DNA of 64,000 bases from the NCBI GenBank assembly GCA_046160545.1, contig JBJXGS010000247.1, positions 1 through 64,000 of the forward strand. The letters are read 5' to 3'. The stretch comes from JAEUOS01 sp046160545. GTDB lineage: Bacteria > Pseudomonadota > Gammaproteobacteria > Burkholderiales > JAEUOS01. Shown piece after piece: positions 16,235 through 23,980 of this stretch. Within the stretch, counting starts at the first letter, position 1; the number at the start of each line of letters is the position of its first letter. Below the pieces are notes generated by a model. The model was given only the letters and a program-made list of their open reading frames with translations, was not told where the DNA came from and did not search any database. Position numbers and translations under genes: made by a program.

Positions 16235-17239
16235 TCATTTGGCGATGCGCACCAGTTGCTTGCCAAAATTGCCACCTGTGAGCATGCGGATGAACGCAGC
16301 TGGCGCGCTTTCCAGGCCTTCGGCGACGTCCTCGCGGTAGCGCAGGCTGCCCGCCTTGAGCCACGCCGACAAATCGGCCAGGGCGGTCGGCCAGTAGGCG
16401 CGCTGGTCGGCGATGATGAACGCCAGCATCGACACCCTGTGCATCAGCAGGTGGCGCATGCCTTTCACGCCGTAGGGCTCGGTGCGGTTGTAGTCGCTGA
16501 TGTTGCCGCACAGGGCAATGCGCGCAAAGTCATTGATGCGCGCGAGCACGGCATCCATCACCGGCCCGCCGACGTTCTCGAACACCACGTCGACGCCGTT
16601 CGGCGTCGCCGCGGCGAGCCTGGCCTCAAAATCGGCACTGCGATAGTCGACACAGGCATCGAAGCCGAGTTCCTCGACGACATGGCGACACTTGCGCTCG
16701 CCACCGGCAATGCCGACCGCGCGGCAGCCCTTGATCCGGGCGATCTGGCCAACCACGCCGCCCACAGCACCGGAAGCGGCGCTGACCACGACGGTCTGGC
16801 CGGGCTCCGGCTTGCCAAGCTGCAGTAGGCCATAGTGCGCAGTGACGCCGGGCATGCCGAGCACGCCCAACGCCGCCGATGGCGGGCCAGCGACCGGGTC
16901 GAGCACCCGGACCGCGGACCGTGTGGCAATGCCGTACGACTGCCAGCCGAGGGCGCCTGCGACAAGCGTGCCTTTTGGCAGGTCGTCGGCGCGGCTCTCG
17001 ATGACCTCGCCGACGGTGCCGCCTGGCATCAACTCGCCCGGCGCGAGCGGTGCGACGTAGGACCGTACGGGATCCATGCGCGGGCGCATGTAGGGGTCAA
17101 GCGAGAGATAGAGGTTGCGCACCAATGCCTCGCCGGGACCGGGCGCGGGCATCGACGCGGTCTCGATGGTGAAGTCATCCGCGGTCACCATGCCCGCCGG
17201 ATGGCGCTTCATCAGCACGCGCAGGTTGTCGGCGCCCAT
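16235..17239 (-). CDS. NADP-dependent MDR oxidoreductase, CurA / leukotriene-B4-dehydrogenase type
   Basis: A 334-residue zinc-free medium-chain reductase that reduces activated C=C bonds of enones using NADPH. Family signs are L-S-L-D-P-Y-M-R-P-R-M (about residue 46-56), G-M-P-G-V-T-A-H-Y-G-L, the nucleotide loop A-A-S-G-A-V-G-G-V-V-G-Q, and V-F-E-N-V-G-G-P-V. It starts one base after the amidohydrolase stop region and precedes the dioxygenase, so all three are probably one transcript. Confidence 0.9.
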   Translation of the reverse strand: MGADNLRVLMKRHPAGMVTADDFTIETASMPAPGPGEALVRNLYLSLDPYMRPRMDPVRSYVAPLAPGELMPGGTVGEVIESRADDLPKGTLVAGALGWQSYGIATRSAVRVLDPVAGPPSAALGVLGMPGVTAHYGLLQLGKPEPGQTVVVSAASGAVGGVVGQIARIKGCRAVGIAGGERKCRHVVEELGFDACVDYRSADFEARLAAATPNGVDVVFENVGGPVMDAVLARINDFARIALCGNISDYNRTEPYGVKGMRHLLMHRVSMLAFIIADQRAYWPTALADLSAWLKAGSLRYREDVAEGLESAPAAFIRMLTGGNFGKQLVRIAK

Positions 17240-17240
17240 C

Positions 17241-18164
17241 TCAGCGACCCGCCGAAGCCGGCAGCAGCGACAGCGCGTTGCGATACATGTAGGAATCGAG
17301 CGCGTCGTCGTTGATCGCCAGCTTCAGGGTGTCGCGCACCGCGGTGTCGACGCCGCAGAACGAATAAGCAGAGGCGAAGATGAAACGATTCGGCAGCCAG
17401 TTGACTCCTTCGACATAGGCCTGCCCGCCGGGAGCGAACATGTACACGTCGGGCGACAGGAACACGTTCATGAGTCCGGTGACCTCGCTCTTGAACGCCA
17501 GGGCGATCGCCTCGGTCACATAGGGATAGCAGCCATGACCCAGGATCACCGGCATGGTCGAGTAGCGACGCGCAACGCGGTCGAAGCGCACCGGGTCGGT
17601 ATGACTGATGTCCGGGCCAGCCAGCGGGCCGCTCATGAACAGGAGCGGCACCTTCAGCTCGACCACCTTCTCGTAGATCGGAAACAGGCGCTCATCGTCG
17701 GCGTACATGGGGGTACGCGCCAGGCCTGGCTCCATGCACACTCCGATCAGGCCCAGTTCCTTGACCGCGCGGTCGAGAGCGGCGACGATCTCCGGAATCG
17801 GCTTGTCGAGATTGACGCCAGCCAAGCCCAGCACGCGACCGTCGGTACGCGCCTGCAGTGCGGCGAGGTCGGCGTCCTCGATATGCACCGGTACCGGCCG
17901 GTTGACCGAGTGGCGGCCGTTCATCACCCCGAGCCGTACCCCGACCGAATCCATCTCGTCGAGCACGGCGCGGATTGCGCGGTCCTCGGCATGCGGATAC
18001 GGCTCTGTGCTGATGGTGTACGAGCGCGGCACACCGTGACCGAGAATGCGGTTCACTGCGCCGACCACATTGGGCGTGAAGAATGTGCGGTAGGGCCCGG
18101 TGGGCGGGCGCAGCCGGAAATCGATGATCTTGCCTGCGAGCCTGGCCATGCGTGGGTCAGTCAT
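17241..18164 (-). CDS. Amidohydrolase-superfamily (amidohydrolase_2) hydrolase
   Basis: A 307-residue TIM-barrel protein of the amidohydrolase_2/ACMSD-like group. I-I-D-F-R-L-R-P-P occupies the position of the usual D-x-H-x-H motif, so the first two metal-binding histidines are replaced. Later barrel motifs remain: I-L-G-H-G-C-Y-P, and F-A-S-A-Y-S-F-C-G in place of the canonical G-S-D. Metal use is therefore doubtful. The ATG at 18164 has AAGGAGA upstream; a longer frame to 18299 runs through the promoter and was rejected. It is first in the operon 18164-15286 and divergent from the Qor-TauD operon. Confidence 0.75.
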   Translation of the reverse strand: MTDPRMARLAGKIIDFRLRPPTGPYRTFFTPNVVGAVNRILGHGVPRSYTISTEPYPHAEDRAIRAVLDEMDSVGVRLGVMNGRHSVNRPVPVHIEDADLAALQARTDGRVLGLAGVNLDKPIPEIVAALDRAVKELGLIGVCMEPGLARTPMYADDERLFPIYEKVVELKVPLLFMSGPLAGPDISHTDPVRFDRVARRYSTMPVILGHGCYPYVTEAIALAFKSEVTGLMNVFLSPDVYMFAPGGQAYVEGVNWLPNRFIFASAYSFCGVDTAVRDTLKLAINDDALDSYMYRNALSLLPASAGR

Positions 18165-18268
18165 ATTGCGTTCTCCTTGGTCGATGTTTGTTGGGACGGG
18201 AAGCGCGCCGCGGTGCTTGCAGCACCTTGCCGCGGACGATGGTGACAATGTAAACCTAAAAATTATTA

Positions 18269-18282
18269 TTGTCGACATAAAT
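18269..18282. promoter_or_regulatory. Shared operator site 1 (TGTCGACA core)
   Basis: TTGTCGACATAAAT lies in an AT-rich divergent promoter region between the amidohydrolase operon and the Qor-TauD operon. The same 14 bases recur at 21887-21900 in the next divergent region. The 8-bp core TGTCGACA is palindromic. Likely ligand: the GntR/FCD protein encoded at 23981, whose family binds short AT-flanked dyads. Confidence 0.6.
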
Positions 18283-18358
18283 TTATTCATGTGGTACATT
18301 TCAGCGCGTCGCCACCGTGCTGCCGTCGCAGCCTGGCAAAGGCGTGCAGGAGGCGCAG

Positions 18359-19360
18359 ATGCAGGCTGTCCAGATAGTTCCCGGCGCCGAAGGCGGTCGG
18401 GCCGAGGTACACGAAGTGCCGATGCCGGTTGCCGGCCCAGGCCGCGTGCTGGTGCGCGTGCGCACTGCCGGCGTGAACCGCGGCGAAATCAACACTGTCA
18501 GGCGCCACAAGACCGGCGCGCCGCTGCCCGGCGGCGTCGAGTTCGCCGGAACAGTGGCCGCGGTCGGCGCGGGCGTGTCGGCCTGGCGCGAGGGCGACAA
18601 CGTGATGGGGCATGGCGCGGGCGGCCAGGCGGAATATGTGCTGGCCGATCCGATGGCGCTGATGGCGGCGCCGCGCGGGCTGACCTGGCCAGAGGCGGCG
18701 GCGTTCCCGAATGTGTTCATGACCGCGCACGACGCGCTCATCACCAACGGCCAGATGCGCGCCGGCGAGACCGTGCTGGTCAACGCAGCCTCGAGCGGCA
18801 TCGGCCTGGCAGCGATCCAGATCGCCGCGCTGTGCGGCGCCGGCGCGGTGCTGGCCACCACCCGCTCGGCGGCGAAGGCGGCGCGCCTGGCGGAGTTCGG
18901 CGTCACTCGCGCCATCGACGTGTCGCGCGAGGACCAGGTTGCCGCGGTCAAGGAAGCCACCGGCGGCCGCGGCGTGGACGTGATTGTCGATTCTGTCGGC
19001 GGCACGGTGTTCGAGGCTAACCTGCAGTCGCTCGCCGTGCTCGGACGCCTGGTCAACATCGGCAGGCTCGGCTCCTCCGAGTCGCGCATCGACCTGGACG
19101 TCTTGTGGATGAAGCGACTCAAGCTCATTGGCGTGACCTTCCGCACCCGCTCGGAGGCCGAGCGCCTGGCGGTGGTGCAGGCCTGCGCGCGCGACCTCCT
19201 GCCCCTCCTCGCCGCCGGACGCGTGCGCCTGCCGATCGATCGCAGCTTCGTGATGCACGAGATCGCGCAGGCCCATGCGTACATGCAGGAGGACCGGCAT
19301 TTCGGCAAGATCGTGCTGGTCGTCGACCCCGGATGCACTGCTGCCGGGGTGACCACATGA
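18359..19360 (+). CDS. Quinone-oxidoreductase-like MDR enzyme (zinc-free)
   Basis: A 333-residue medium-chain dehydrogenase/reductase with a GroES-like N-terminal domain (G-V-N-R-G-E-I-N, G-V-E-F-A-G-T-V-A-A-V-G) and a nucleotide-binding loop A-A-S-S-G-I-G-L-A-A-I-Q, followed by D-V-I-V-D-S-V-G-G. The structural and catalytic zinc cysteines are missing, as in NADPH:quinone reductases. AGGAGG at 18347-18352 fixes the ATG at 18359. The gene overlaps the next dioxygenase gene by ATGA and starts a tight four-gene operon. Confidence 0.87.
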   Translation: MQAVQIVPGAEGGRAEVHEVPMPVAGPGRVLVRVRTAGVNRGEINTVRRHKTGAPLPGGVEFAGTVAAVGAGVSAWREGDNVMGHGAGGQAEYVLADPMALMAAPRGLTWPEAAAFPNVFMTAHDALITNGQMRAGETVLVNAASSGIGLAAIQIAALCGAGAVLATTRSAAKAARLAEFGVTRAIDVSREDQVAAVKEATGGRGVDVIVDSVGGTVFEANLQSLAVLGRLVNIGRLGSSESRIDLDVLWMKRLKLIGVTFRTRSEAERLAVVQACARDLLPLLAAGRVRLPIDRSFVMHEIAQAHAYMQEDRHFGKIVLVVDPGCTAAGVTT

Positions 19361-20157
19361 GCATGACCATCACCCCCCTCACCGGGTCGACCGGCGCCGC
19401 GGTCACCGGCCTGCGCCTGGACAGCCCGATCGATTCCGCGACGCTGGCCGCCCTCGAACGCGCGTTTCTGGATCGCGGAGTGCTGGTGTTTCGCGACCAG
19501 CACCTGAATCCGTCGCAGCAACTCGCCTTCGCCCGGCGCTGGGGCGAGCCGGTGGTCACGCCGATGCTCAAGGCGCTCGACGGCTTTCCGGAGATCGTGC
19601 AAATCACCAACGCGCCGAAGGAACGTGCCACCACAGAGAACTGGCACTACGACGCGCCTTTCACCGCCGCGCCGCCGAAGATCTCGATACTCTGCGCGCT
19701 GACCGTGCCACGCGGCGGCGACACCATGTGGAGCAATCAGGCGCTTGCCTACGAGCGCCTTTCGGGGGGCATGAAGCAAATGATCGCCGGACTCAAGGTC
19801 GAGTTCGCCGGCACCCGCATCGGCCGATTCATGGGCGTCGACGCGAAGGACATCCCGCCGCCGCGTGCACATCCGCTGGTGCGCACCCACCCGCAGAGTG
19901 GCCGCAAGGCTCTGTACGTCGGCCATCCGGAGACAGCGGTCCGCATCGAGGGCATGACTGATAAGGAAAGCCGCCCCTTGCTCGACTACCTTTACGAAAG
20001 CTCGGTGGTCCCGGACAACGTGTACCGGCACATGTGGCGTGCCGGCGATGTGGTGATGTGGGACAACCGCTGCACCATGCACTATGCCGTGCACGACTAT
20101 GGCGACGCCACGCGCGTGCTCAACCGCGTGACCCTCAAGGGAGAAGTGCCGGCGTGA
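19357..20157 (+). CDS. TauD/TfdA family dioxygenase (subfamily B, copy 1)
   Basis: A 266-residue Fe(II)/2-oxoglutarate-dependent dioxygenase. Metal ligands are H97 and D99 in N-W-H-Y-D-A-P-F and H242 in C-T-M-H-Y-A-V-H; R257 in L-N-R-V-T-L-K-G should bind 2-oxoglutarate. The longer frame from 19105 is antisense noise inside the preceding gene; the ATG at 19357 overlaps that gene's stop. It shares its C-terminus almost word for word with the enzyme at 21018, its close paralogue. The substrate is unknown; both flanking small proteins are uncharacterised. Confidence 0.9.
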   Translation: MSMTITPLTGSTGAAVTGLRLDSPIDSATLAALERAFLDRGVLVFRDQHLNPSQQLAFARRWGEPVVTPMLKALDGFPEIVQITNAPKERATTENWHYDAPFTAAPPKISILCALTVPRGGDTMWSNQALAYERLSGGMKQMIAGLKVEFAGTRIGRFMGVDAKDIPPPRAHPLVRTHPQSGRKALYVGHPETAVRIEGMTDKESRPLLDYLYESSVVPDNVYRHMWRAGDVVMWDNRCTMHYAVHDYGDATRVLNRVTLKGEVPA

Positions 20158-20630
20158 CCGCGCCGGCCGGACAAGACATGAGAATCGCCTCGCACCTCGA
20201 AAAGTTCCGCCGCCTGGATTCGCTGCGCGCGCGCCTCGACCCGCTGGCGGATTTCGAGTTGTGGTACTGGACCACCCTGACGGCCGGCACCAACGCCCTC
20301 AACGCGGTCATGCACGCCGCCGGGCTGACCAGCGACGACCCGGTGTTCTCGACCATTCCGGGCGTGCACATGGTGCGCCAGGCGGACGGCAGCTACGCGC
20401 GCGCGCTGCGCGGCCCGGGCGATGTCAGCCATGTAGGCTGGCCGCCGGTCGAGGGTGATGCGCCGCCCGACCTGCAGGAGCTTGAGCATGCGCTCGAAGT
20501 CATCGAGCAACATCGTGATCCGTGCCTGCGCGGCGAGCGCGCGCCCACCGGTGCCATCATCGCCGAATGCGAAGCGGCTTTCGCGCGGGTGCGCACGGTA
20601 CTGGATGGCCGTTGCGGGAGCCTCGCATGA
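20154..20630 (+). CDS. Small helical protein of unknown function, paralogue 1
   Basis: A 158-residue protein with no recognised domain. Its central part reads A-D-F-E-L, then T-L-T-A-G-T-N-A-L-N-A-V-M-H-A-A-G-L-T-S-D-D, and a C-terminal charged helix D-L-Q-E-L-E-H-A-L with R-G-E-R-A. The same pattern recurs in the next gene, so the two are tandem paralogues. The GTG at 20154 (GTGA overlap with the dioxygenase stop, GGGAGAA upstream) was chosen; an ATG at 20178 is an alternative. It has no signal peptide or membrane segment. Its place between dioxygenase genes suggests a partner or accessory subunit, which is inference only. Confidence 0.7.
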   Translation: MTAPAGQDMRIASHLEKFRRLDSLRARLDPLADFELWYWTTLTAGTNALNAVMHAAGLTSDDPVFSTIPGVHMVRQADGSYARALRGPGDVSHVGWPPVEGDAPPDLQELEHALEVIEQHRDPCLRGERAPTGAIIAECEAAFARVRTVLDGRCGSLA

Positions 20631-20992
20631 ATGCTGAACTGCATCGCGCCCGCGCGCAGCGCATCGAGGCATCGCTCGCGAAATGCGGCGCGGCCGACTG
20701 GGAGATCCGCATCGAGGCTGCGATGCTCGCTGGCACGCATTGGGCCAACTATGCCCTGCACCGCCATGGTGTCTCGGCCGACGCCGAGGACATCGTGCAC
20801 ACCTCGATGTTGGTGGTCAACACGCTGCGCAAGTATGCGATCGTCGAAGCGGATCTGATGCGCGACTTAGGCGAGATCGAGGAACTGCGGCCGCTGTTCG
20901 TCCGCGGCGACGTGCCCGGCGGCGTTGAGGCCGCCGATCGAGCTGTCGATCTGCTGCGCGCGATCCGCGCACGCGCCGAGCGCGCGTCCTAG
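20627..20992 (+). CDS. Small helical protein of unknown function, paralogue 2
   Basis: A 121-residue protein overlapping the previous gene by ATGA. It repeats its neighbour's core: A-D-W-E-I, then M-L-A-G-T-H-W-A-N-Y-A-L-H-R-H-G-V-S-A-D, and E-I-E-E-L-R-P-L-F-V-R-G. The conserved A-G-T-x(3)-N-x(3)-H-x-x-G block with a nearby W could form a small-molecule or metal site. It is predicted soluble and helical. It ends the Qor-TauD-small1-small2 operon and is convergent with the dioxygenase at 21018. No function is recognised. Confidence 0.72.
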   Translation: MNAELHRARAQRIEASLAKCGAADWEIRIEAAMLAGTHWANYALHRHGVSADAEDIVHTSMLVVNTLRKYAIVEADLMRDLGEIEELRPLFVRGDVPGGVEAADRAVDLLRAIRARAERAS

Positions 20993-21017
20993 GACGCGCC
21001 TCGGGGCGGCGCACCGG

Positions 21018-21815
21018 CTACGCCGGCACCTCGCCTTTCAGGGTGACCCGGTTGAGTACGCGCTCAGCCTGCCCGTAGTCGTGCACCGCATAGTGCATGG
21101 TGCAGCGGTTGTCCCACATCACCACGTCACCGATGCGCCACATGTGCCGGTACACGTTGTCCGGGCTTGTCGAGTGGCGGTACAGGAAGTCCAGGAGCGG
21201 CCGGCTTTCCGCCTCGGTCATGCCCTCGAGGTGCTGCAGATTGTCCGGATGGCCGATGTAGATCGCCTTGCGCCCGGTCTCCGGATGGGTACGCACCAGT
21301 GGATGCGTCGCTGCCGGGATCTCGGCTTCCGGCACGCCATACATGCGCGCCAGGCGCACGCCACGAAAGCAGGCACGTTGCCCGTCCAGCATGCGCTGCA
21401 TTTTCGGCGTCAGGGACTCGTAGGCCCGATACTGATTGCACCACATGGTGTCGCCGCCATGCGGCACCACGATCGCGGACAGGATCGTGATCTTCGGCGG
21501 TACCGGGGTGAACGGCCCGTCGTAATGCCACGCCTCGGTGGAAGCGGTCTCCTTGGGGATGCGCGCGATCTGCACCACCTCGGGATGGCCGTCGATCCCC
21601 TTGAGCATCGCCGTCACCACCGGCTCGCCCCAGCGCCGCGCATAGGCGACCTGCTCGCCCGGCGTGACATGCTGGTCGCGAAATACCAGCACGCCGTGGG
21701 CCAGGAACGCCGCGTGCAGGGCCGCGAAAGCCGGCGCCTCGATCGGCTTGCGCAGATCCACGCCCGTTACCTCGGCGGCGATCGATCCGGTAAGGGGTTC
21801 GACAGTGATCGTCAT
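21018..21815 (-). CDS. TauD/TfdA family dioxygenase (subfamily B, copy 2)
   Basis: A 265-residue Fe(II)/2-oxoglutarate dioxygenase with H97-Y-D99, distal H241 in C-T-M-H-Y-A-V-H and R256. It is the paralogue of the enzyme at 19357, with the same spacing throughout and a shared ending (L-N-R-V-T-L-K-G-E-V-P-A). The ATG at 21815 has AGGAG; an extension to 21896 crosses the promoter. It is divergent from two Bug-type binding-protein genes across a region carrying the shared TGTCGACA operator, so transport proteins and enzyme are probably induced together. Confidence 0.9.
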   Translation of the reverse strand: MTITVEPLTGSIAAEVTGVDLRKPIEAPAFAALHAAFLAHGVLVFRDQHVTPGEQVAYARRWGEPVVTAMLKGIDGHPEVVQIARIPKETASTEAWHYDGPFTPVPPKITILSAIVVPHGGDTMWCNQYRAYESLTPKMQRMLDGQRACFRGVRLARMYGVPEAEIPAATHPLVRTHPETGRKAIYIGHPDNLQHLEGMTEAESRPLLDFLYRHSTSPDNVYRHMWRIGDVVMWDNRCTMHYAVHDYGQAERVLNRVTLKGEVPA

Positions 21816-21886
21816 GAGGAACTCCTGCAGCGCTGGCGCATCCCGAATTCGCGCCGGAGTCGACAGCATAGCAAATCGGTTTATTT

Positions 21887-21900
21887 TTGTCGACATAAAT
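21887..21900. promoter_or_regulatory. Shared operator site 2 (TGTCGACA core)
   Basis: TTGTCGACATAAAT repeats the site at 18269-18282 exactly, again in an AT-rich divergent promoter region (dioxygenase at 21018 to the left, Bug proteins and GntR gene to the right). This links both regions to one regulator, most simply the GntR/FCD protein encoded at 23981. Confidence 0.6.
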
Positions 21901-21956
21901 AATTATTGCTGCTAGGATTGCATGCGTTGTCTCTCCATCCCCTCAGGAGATCGCCC

Positions 21957-22937
21957 ATGTACAAGCAAGGCATCGCCGCTGCCACTCTCGCCCTTTGCAC
22001 TCTCCTCACAACAAATGCCCAGGCGCAGTCATCCGACACCTGGCCCACGCGCCCGGTGCAGATCATCGTCGCCGGCTCGGCAGGGTCTGGCACCGACCTC
22101 ATGTCCCGCGCCATGGCCCAGCGACTGTCAACGGTGTTCAACCAGCAGTTCATCGTCGACAACCGCCCGGGGGCCAGCGGCGCGATCGCCGCGATGGCGG
22201 TGGTCAAGTCGGCGCCCGACGGCCACACCCTGCTCTACACCAACGGTTCGTTCTCGGTGATGGCGCCGGCACTGTTAAAGAGCCTGCCATACGACATCCA
22301 GCGCGATCTCGTGCCGGTCGCGCAGACCGCGGTCGGCGGTGTGCTGCTCCTGGTCAACCCGGACATTCCCGCTAGAAACCTCAAGGAACTCGTCGAGCAC
22401 GTCAAGGCCAATCCCGACAAGTATTCCTACGGGAGTTGGGCGGTGGGATCGTCCGGCCACCTGATCATGGAATGGCTCAAGCAGCAGACCGGCATGCGCC
22501 TCAATCACGTTGCCTACAAGACGGTGCCGAGCCTGTTGACAGAACTGTCGTCCGGCGTGCTGCCGATCGCCTGGGCCGATCCCAGCGCGCCACTACCGTT
22601 CCTCCGCTCGGGCAAGGTGCGCGGCATCGCGATCAGCGGCAACGTGCGCGTGCCGGGAACGCCCGACATCGCCACCATGGGCGAACAGGGCTTTGCCTTC
22701 GACGCGGTCGGTTGGTTTGGAGTGTTCGCCCCGGCGGCCACGCCGGCGGCAGTGGTGCGCAGGCTCAATGAGGAGATCAACCGCATCCAGGCAACTTCTG
22801 AGATGCAGGCGCTGATGTCGCGCATGAACTTCGAACCGCCGCCGGTGAAGTCGCAGGCGCAGTTCCGCGACATCGTGGCCGGCGACCTGCAGACCTGGAA
22901 GAAGATCGTGTCAGACAACAATATCAAGGCCGAATAG
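21957..22937 (+). CDS. Bug/TctC-family tripartite tricarboxylate transporter substrate-binding protein, copy 1
   Basis: A 326-residue periplasmic solute-binding protein. It has a signal peptide (hydrophobic A-A-A-T-L-A-L-C-T-L-L, A-Q-A cleavage near 22), then W-P-T-R-P-V-Q-I-I-V, G-S-G-T-D-L-M-S-R, V-D-N-R-P-G-A-S-G and S-A-P-D-G-H-T-L-L, the standard Bug motifs. Such proteins bind small carboxylates or related acids. No TctA/TctB membrane genes are present, the common 'orphan' state in Burkholderiales. AGGAGA precedes the ATG at 21957. It is first in a run with a second Bug gene and a GntR regulator. Confidence 0.9.
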   Translation: MYKQGIAAATLALCTLLTTNAQAQSSDTWPTRPVQIIVAGSAGSGTDLMSRAMAQRLSTVFNQQFIVDNRPGASGAIAAMAVVKSAPDGHTLLYTNGSFSVMAPALLKSLPYDIQRDLVPVAQTAVGGVLLLVNPDIPARNLKELVEHVKANPDKYSYGSWAVGSSGHLIMEWLKQQTGMRLNHVAYKTVPSLLTELSSGVLPIAWADPSAPLPFLRSGKVRGIAISGNVRVPGTPDIATMGEQGFAFDAVGWFGVFAPAATPAAVVRRLNEEINRIQATSEMQALMSRMNFEPPPVKSQAQFRDIVAGDLQTWKKIVSDNNIKAE

Positions 22938-22954
22938 GCCTGCGGGGAACGACA

Positions 22955-23944
22955 ATGACCAATCCGATCAGGCGCCGCCTCGCTGTATCCGCCGCACTGT
23001 CCCCACTCATCGCCGCCCTGCCGGGTGCGGCTCAGGATGCCTGGCCCGCAAGGCCGATCCGGCTGCTCATCCCATCGGCCGCCGGCGCCGGCTCCGACCA
23101 GCTCGCGCGCATCATGGCTGAACGCCTCGGCGCGGCACTCAAGCAACCGATCATCGCCGACAATCGACCGGGCGGCAACGGTACCATCGCCACCACGGCG
23201 ATGATCAAGTCAGCGCCGGACGGCTACACCCTGCTCTATACCAATGGCTCGTTCACCGTGATGCTGGCGGCGCTGCAGTCGGACCTGCCGTTCGATGTGC
23301 TGCGCGACCTGGTACCGGTGGCGATCACAGTGATCGGCGGTGTCGTTCTGCTGGTCAACCCGAACGTGCCGGCGAAGAACCTCGCCGAGCTCATCGAGCT
23401 CGTCAAGGCCTCGCCGGACCGCTACGGCACCTACGGAAGCTGGTCGGTCGGGTCCAACGGCCACCTCACCATGGAATGGCTCAAGAACCGCACCGGCATG
23501 AAGATAGCCCACGTGCCCTACAAGGGCATCCCCAGCCTGCTCACCGAGTTGATGTCGGGAGTGCTGCAGATCGGCTGGTCCGATCCGATCTCGCCGGTCC
23601 AGTTCATCAAGGCCGGCAAGCTGCGCGCCATCGCAGTCAATGGCGGTGTGCGCATCCCGCAACTGCCCGACCTGGCAACTTTCGGCGAACAGGGCCATCC
23701 GTTTCCCGCCGTCGGCTGGCAAGGCATCTTTGCTCCGCCGGGGACGCCGCAGGCGATCATCAGTCGCCTGAATGGCGAGGTAAATCGCATCCAGGCAACG
23801 CCCGATCTGCAAGCCCTGATGACGCGCATGAACGTCGAGCCACCACCTATCTGGTCGACCGAGCAGTTTCGCGACATGATCCGCAACGACTTGCAGGTCT
23901 GGAAGAAGATCGTCGTCGACGGCAAGATCACGATGGACAAGTAG
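22955..23944 (+). CDS. Bug/TctC-family substrate-binding protein, copy 2
   Basis: A 329-residue paralogue of the preceding gene, 17 bases downstream. The N-terminus has the double arginine pair R-R-R-L-A-V-S-A-A, a Sec or possibly Tat-like signal. Motifs are W-P-A-R-P-I-R-L-L-I-P, A-D-N-R-P-G-G-N-G and S-A-P-D-G-Y-T-L-L-Y-T-N-G-S-F. Two adjacent copies suggest a tandem duplication and either two ligands or a dose effect. A GntR regulator follows after 36 bases. Confidence 0.9.
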   Translation: MTNPIRRRLAVSAALSPLIAALPGAAQDAWPARPIRLLIPSAAGAGSDQLARIMAERLGAALKQPIIADNRPGGNGTIATTAMIKSAPDGYTLLYTNGSFTVMLAALQSDLPFDVLRDLVPVAITVIGGVVLLVNPNVPAKNLAELIELVKASPDRYGTYGSWSVGSNGHLTMEWLKNRTGMKIAHVPYKGIPSLLTELMSGVLQIGWSDPISPVQFIKAGKLRAIAVNGGVRIPQLPDLATFGEQGHPFPAVGWQGIFAPPGTPQAIISRLNGEVNRIQATPDLQALMTRMNVEPPPIWSTEQFRDMIRNDLQVWKKIVVDGKITMDK

Positions 23945-23980
23945 ACTAACTGCACTTCCAACAGCAAGGGTGCTCCCGCG

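Noticed and set aside
18301..20094. Open minus-strand frame of 597 codons opposite the Qor and TauD genes
   Set aside because: It spans two well-defined plus-strand genes linked by an ATGA overlap and has no protein-like features.
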